From the NCBI GenBank assembly GCA_004293445.1, contig RDYP01000001.1, positions 206,754-270,753 on the forward strand: a DNA stretch of 64,000 nt, read 5' to 3'. The stretch's first letter is position 1, and the number at the start of each line of letters is the position of its first letter. Source of the DNA: Verrucomicrobiota bacterium. Its GTDB lineage: Bacteria; Verrucomicrobiota; Verrucomicrobiia; Verrucomicrobiales; Akkermansiaceae. Below the pieces are notes generated by a model. The model made no database searches and was not told the origin of the DNA. It worked only from the letters and a program-made list of their open reading frames with translations. Shown here piece after piece: positions 62,055-64,000 of this stretch. A program made the position numbers and the translations under genes.

Positions 62055-63617
62055 GTGATTCGGATTTTCGCCCTTCTGCCTCTCCTCGTCATTTCGCTCC
62101 ACGCGACGCCCCCTCCGATCGACCCCACATCGGTGGCCGTTCTCTACAATTCCAGTTCTGCCGACTCCAAGTCGCTCGCCGATACCTACGCCGTAGCGCG
62201 CGGCATCCCCGCCGACCACCTCGTCGGGCTCGAACTCCCGGACAGCGAGGAAATCTCTCGCAAGGAGTTCAACAGCAAACTCCGGGACCGCCTCGTTCGC
62301 GAATACGATCGTCGCGATTGGTGGTATCGCGGTCGCGACGAAAACGGGAACCTCGCCCCGCGCAGCTCGAAAATCCGGGTGATCGTCTGCATGCGCGGCG
62401 TGCCTAGCAGGATCCCACGGGAACCCGGCAGCCCTGCCTTGAAACCCGGCGAGCCACCTTTTCTTCATTCCGACGAAGCCTCAGTGGACTCCGAGCTCGC
62501 CTTGCTGGGCGTTGAAGGCCTGCCGCTCGCTGGACCGGTCAATAATCCTTATTTCAAAGTCGACAAATCCTTCGCCTCGGCAGAGTTGCCGATGACCCTC
62601 GTCGGCCGCATCGATGGACCCACTCGCGAGGTCTGCGAGCGGATGATCAAAGATGCGATCGAGGTGGAAGCCACCGGACTCTGGGGCATGTCGGTCATCG
62701 ATCTCGCACGGAAATACGAGGGCTCTCCCGAAGGCGACGCCGCCCTCGAAAACATCGGCCGCGCCCACCGCGCGCTGGGGATCCCTGTGCTCGCCGACCG
62801 ATTTCCGGAAACCCTTCCTACCCACTTTCCACTTCGCGACACCGCGATGTATTTCGGCTGGTACGATTGGAACGTCAGCGGACCGTTTCTGAATCCCACC
62901 TTCCGATTCAAGAAAGGTGCCGTCGCCGCCCACCTCCATTCATTCAGTGCCGCCCAACTTCGCGACCCCTTGAAAAACTGGTCCGCCCCTCTTCTTGCAC
63001 GCGGTGCCGCCGTCACGCTGGGAAATGTCTATGAGCCCTACCTCCAGATGACCCATCACTTCGACATCTTCCAAACCCGCCTTCTCTCCGGTTATTCCGT
63101 GATCGAGGCCGCCTACATGGCTCTCCCTGTCCTGTCCTGGCAAAATGTCGTGCTCGGCGATCCTCTCTATCGCCCTTTCACCCACCTCGATGGCACCGGG
63201 GTGAAAGTTGACACCGACCGCGATTATCGCGCCCTGCGACTTGCGTTCCTGCGCTGGGGCGGCAATCGCAAGGAACTGGAGCAGCAATTGCGCGATGCCG
63301 CCGACCGCATGAAGAGCGGTGTCCTGCTCGAAGCCGTCGGGTTGATGCAGCGCGAGCAAGGCGACATTGCCAAGGCCGCCGGGGAGTTTCGCAAGGCGAA
63401 GCTCTATTACCTCACCAAGCAGGACCGCCTGCGCATGGACCTCCATGTCGCAAGCATCGATCGCGGCGTTCAGCGCAAGGAGGCCGCGCTTCAAGTCCTT
63501 CGCGGTGCCCGATCCCTCTATCAGGGCATTCCCGAGGTCGCCGCCGTGAACGCATGGATCGCGGTCATGGATCCCCCACCCGCCCCTCCCCCGGCTTCAT
63601 CGAAAGCGAAGCCATGA
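62055..63617 (+). CDS. TIGR03790 family exported protein
   Basis: A protein of about 520 residues with signal peptide FALLPLLVISLHA, then the TIGR03790 domain (SVAVLYNSSSADSKSLADTYAVARGIPADHLVGL, quoted in parts: YNSSSADS and YAVARGIPADHL), VIVCMRGVPSRIP and AMYFGWYDWNVSGPF. The family is known from myxobacteria, planctomycetes and verrucomicrobia and has no established function. The last 150 residues are helical and TPR-like. GTG 62055 gives the signal peptide directly at the N-terminus; GTG 61998 is also open. The stop overlaps the next ATG (ATGA). Confidence 0.85.
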   Translation: MIRIFALLPLLVISLHATPPPIDPTSVAVLYNSSSADSKSLADTYAVARGIPADHLVGLELPDSEEISRKEFNSKLRDRLVREYDRRDWWYRGRDENGNLAPRSSKIRVIVCMRGVPSRIPREPGSPALKPGEPPFLHSDEASVDSELALLGVEGLPLAGPVNNPYFKVDKSFASAELPMTLVGRIDGPTREVCERMIKDAIEVEATGLWGMSVIDLARKYEGSPEGDAALENIGRAHRALGIPVLADRFPETLPTHFPLRDTAMYFGWYDWNVSGPFLNPTFRFKKGAVAAHLHSFSAAQLRDPLKNWSAPLLARGAAVTLGNVYEPYLQMTHHFDIFQTRLLSGYSVIEAAYMALPVLSWQNVVLGDPLYRPFTHLDGTGVKVDTDRDYRALRLAFLRWGGNRKELEQQLRDAADRMKSGVLLEAVGLMQREQGDIAKAAGEFRKAKLYYLTKQDRLRMDLHVASIDRGVQRKEAALQVLRGARSLYQGIPEVAAVNAWIAVMDPPPAPPPASSKAKP

Positions 63618-64000
63618 ACTACGGGGGCCTGCTCGCCGCAGTTTGGGACCGGTCCATGCTGTCCGAGTCCCCACCATTGCCGCTGCCCAGCGAACTCGAG
63701 CTCCAGGCCCTCTGGTTTTCGGGCGTCTTTGGCCGTGATTTTCATGACCGCTCCGGGAAGGCCGTGCGGATCGTGCAATTCGGAGAATGGAACCGCTCGG
63801 CCGGGCCCGATTTCCTGCACGCCGCAGTCGAGATCGACGGCGAACTCCGTGAAGGCCCGATCGAACTCGACCTGCGCCCATCCGACTGGGAATCCCACGG
63901 CCACGGTGCCGACCCGGCATTCGAAAACACCATCCTCCACGTCGTTTTCACCAGCGAAAGCACGGCAAGCTTCACCCGCACCCGGCAACATCGGGAAGTC
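63614..64000 (+). CDS. DUF2851 family protein, 3'-truncated
   Basis: The first 129 residues of a protein that continues past the window. ELQALWFSGVFGRDFHDRSGKAVRIVQFGEWNRSAGPDFLHA (key parts LQALWFSG, GEWNRSAGPDF) and IELDLRPSDWESHGHGADPAFENTILHVVF (key parts DLRPSDWESHGH) match the DUF2851 family. Function unknown. It starts with ATG overlapping the previous stop. Confidence 0.85.
   Translation, partial: MNYGGLLAAVWDRSMLSESPPLPLPSELELQALWFSGVFGRDFHDRSGKAVRIVQFGEWNRSAGPDFLHAAVEIDGELREGPIELDLRPSDWESHGHGADPAFENTILHVVFTSESTASFTRTRQHREV

Overview
The window looks like a bacterial chromosome segment from the PVC superphylum, most likely Verrucomicrobiota. The clues are the paired DUF1592-type cytochrome c and DUF1552 proteins, a TIGR03790-family protein, and a metal ABC transporter whose permease is fused to a DtxR-type repressor, an arrangement known from Chlamydiae. 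A complex I set ordered nuoG-nuoN fits this but is less specific. I see no rRNA, tRNA, CRISPR array, insertion sequence, integrase or phage gene. The DNA is GC-rich and densely coding, with many 1-4 base overlaps between consecutive genes.

Left part (1-22.7 kb, mostly + strand): the tail of a helical-repeat protein; an SDR dehydrogenase facing a Mn/Zn ABC transporter operon (binding lipoprotein, ATPase, permease-DtxR fusion, second permease, then a DUF2238 membrane protein), with a DtxR-like palindrome in the shared upstream region. Then come an erythromycin-esterase-like protein, a GT4/GH57 alpha-glucan pair, an ECF sigma/anti-sigma pair, and a menaquinone operon in the order menH-menB-menA-menC-menE. 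A PIN-PhoH ATPase follows, then a lipoprotein with an RbsD/FucU-like fold, a very small Mini-RNase III-like protein, and a SWIM/SNF2 helicase.

Middle (22.8-44.3 kb): a minus-strand module of retropepsin-like protease, inactive transglutaminase-7TM protein, ATP-grasp ligase-like protein and LolD-like ATPase. Next are an outer-membrane efflux channel and adaptor with no pump gene, a triple-LysM protein with a clear terminator, an Lrp/AsnC regulator, a PL10 pectate lyase, a beta-carbonic anhydrase, rarA, mqo, mnmE and hisC. The middle ends with a polysaccharide export operon (two glycosyltransferases plus Wzm/Wzt-type ABC transporter).

Right part (44.4-64 kb): nuoG-H-I-J-K-L-M-N preceded by a perfect Rex-like operator, with nuoA-F absent from this locus. 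Then a small membrane protein, the DUF1592/DUF1552 pair, a second retropepsin plus RimK pair, recN, a PhnP-like MBL hydrolase, a TIGR03790 protein and the start of a DUF2851 protein.

As a whole the window describes a respiratory, menaquinone-using, Gram-negative-type cell: mqo, complex I and menaquinone synthesis belong to one electron-transport chain, and the putative Rex site would tie complex I to NADH/NAD+ balance. Base composition of the + strand changes from G-rich to C-rich between about 23 and 28 kb whatever the gene orientation, which suggests a switch of replication arm, terminus-like in polarity. The most interesting items are the permease-repressor fusion with its operator, the Rex-like site, the Mini-III-like miniature, the exported RbsD-like protein lacking catalytic residues, the two RimK/retropepsin modules, and two small ORFs joined to their neighbours by overlapping codons.
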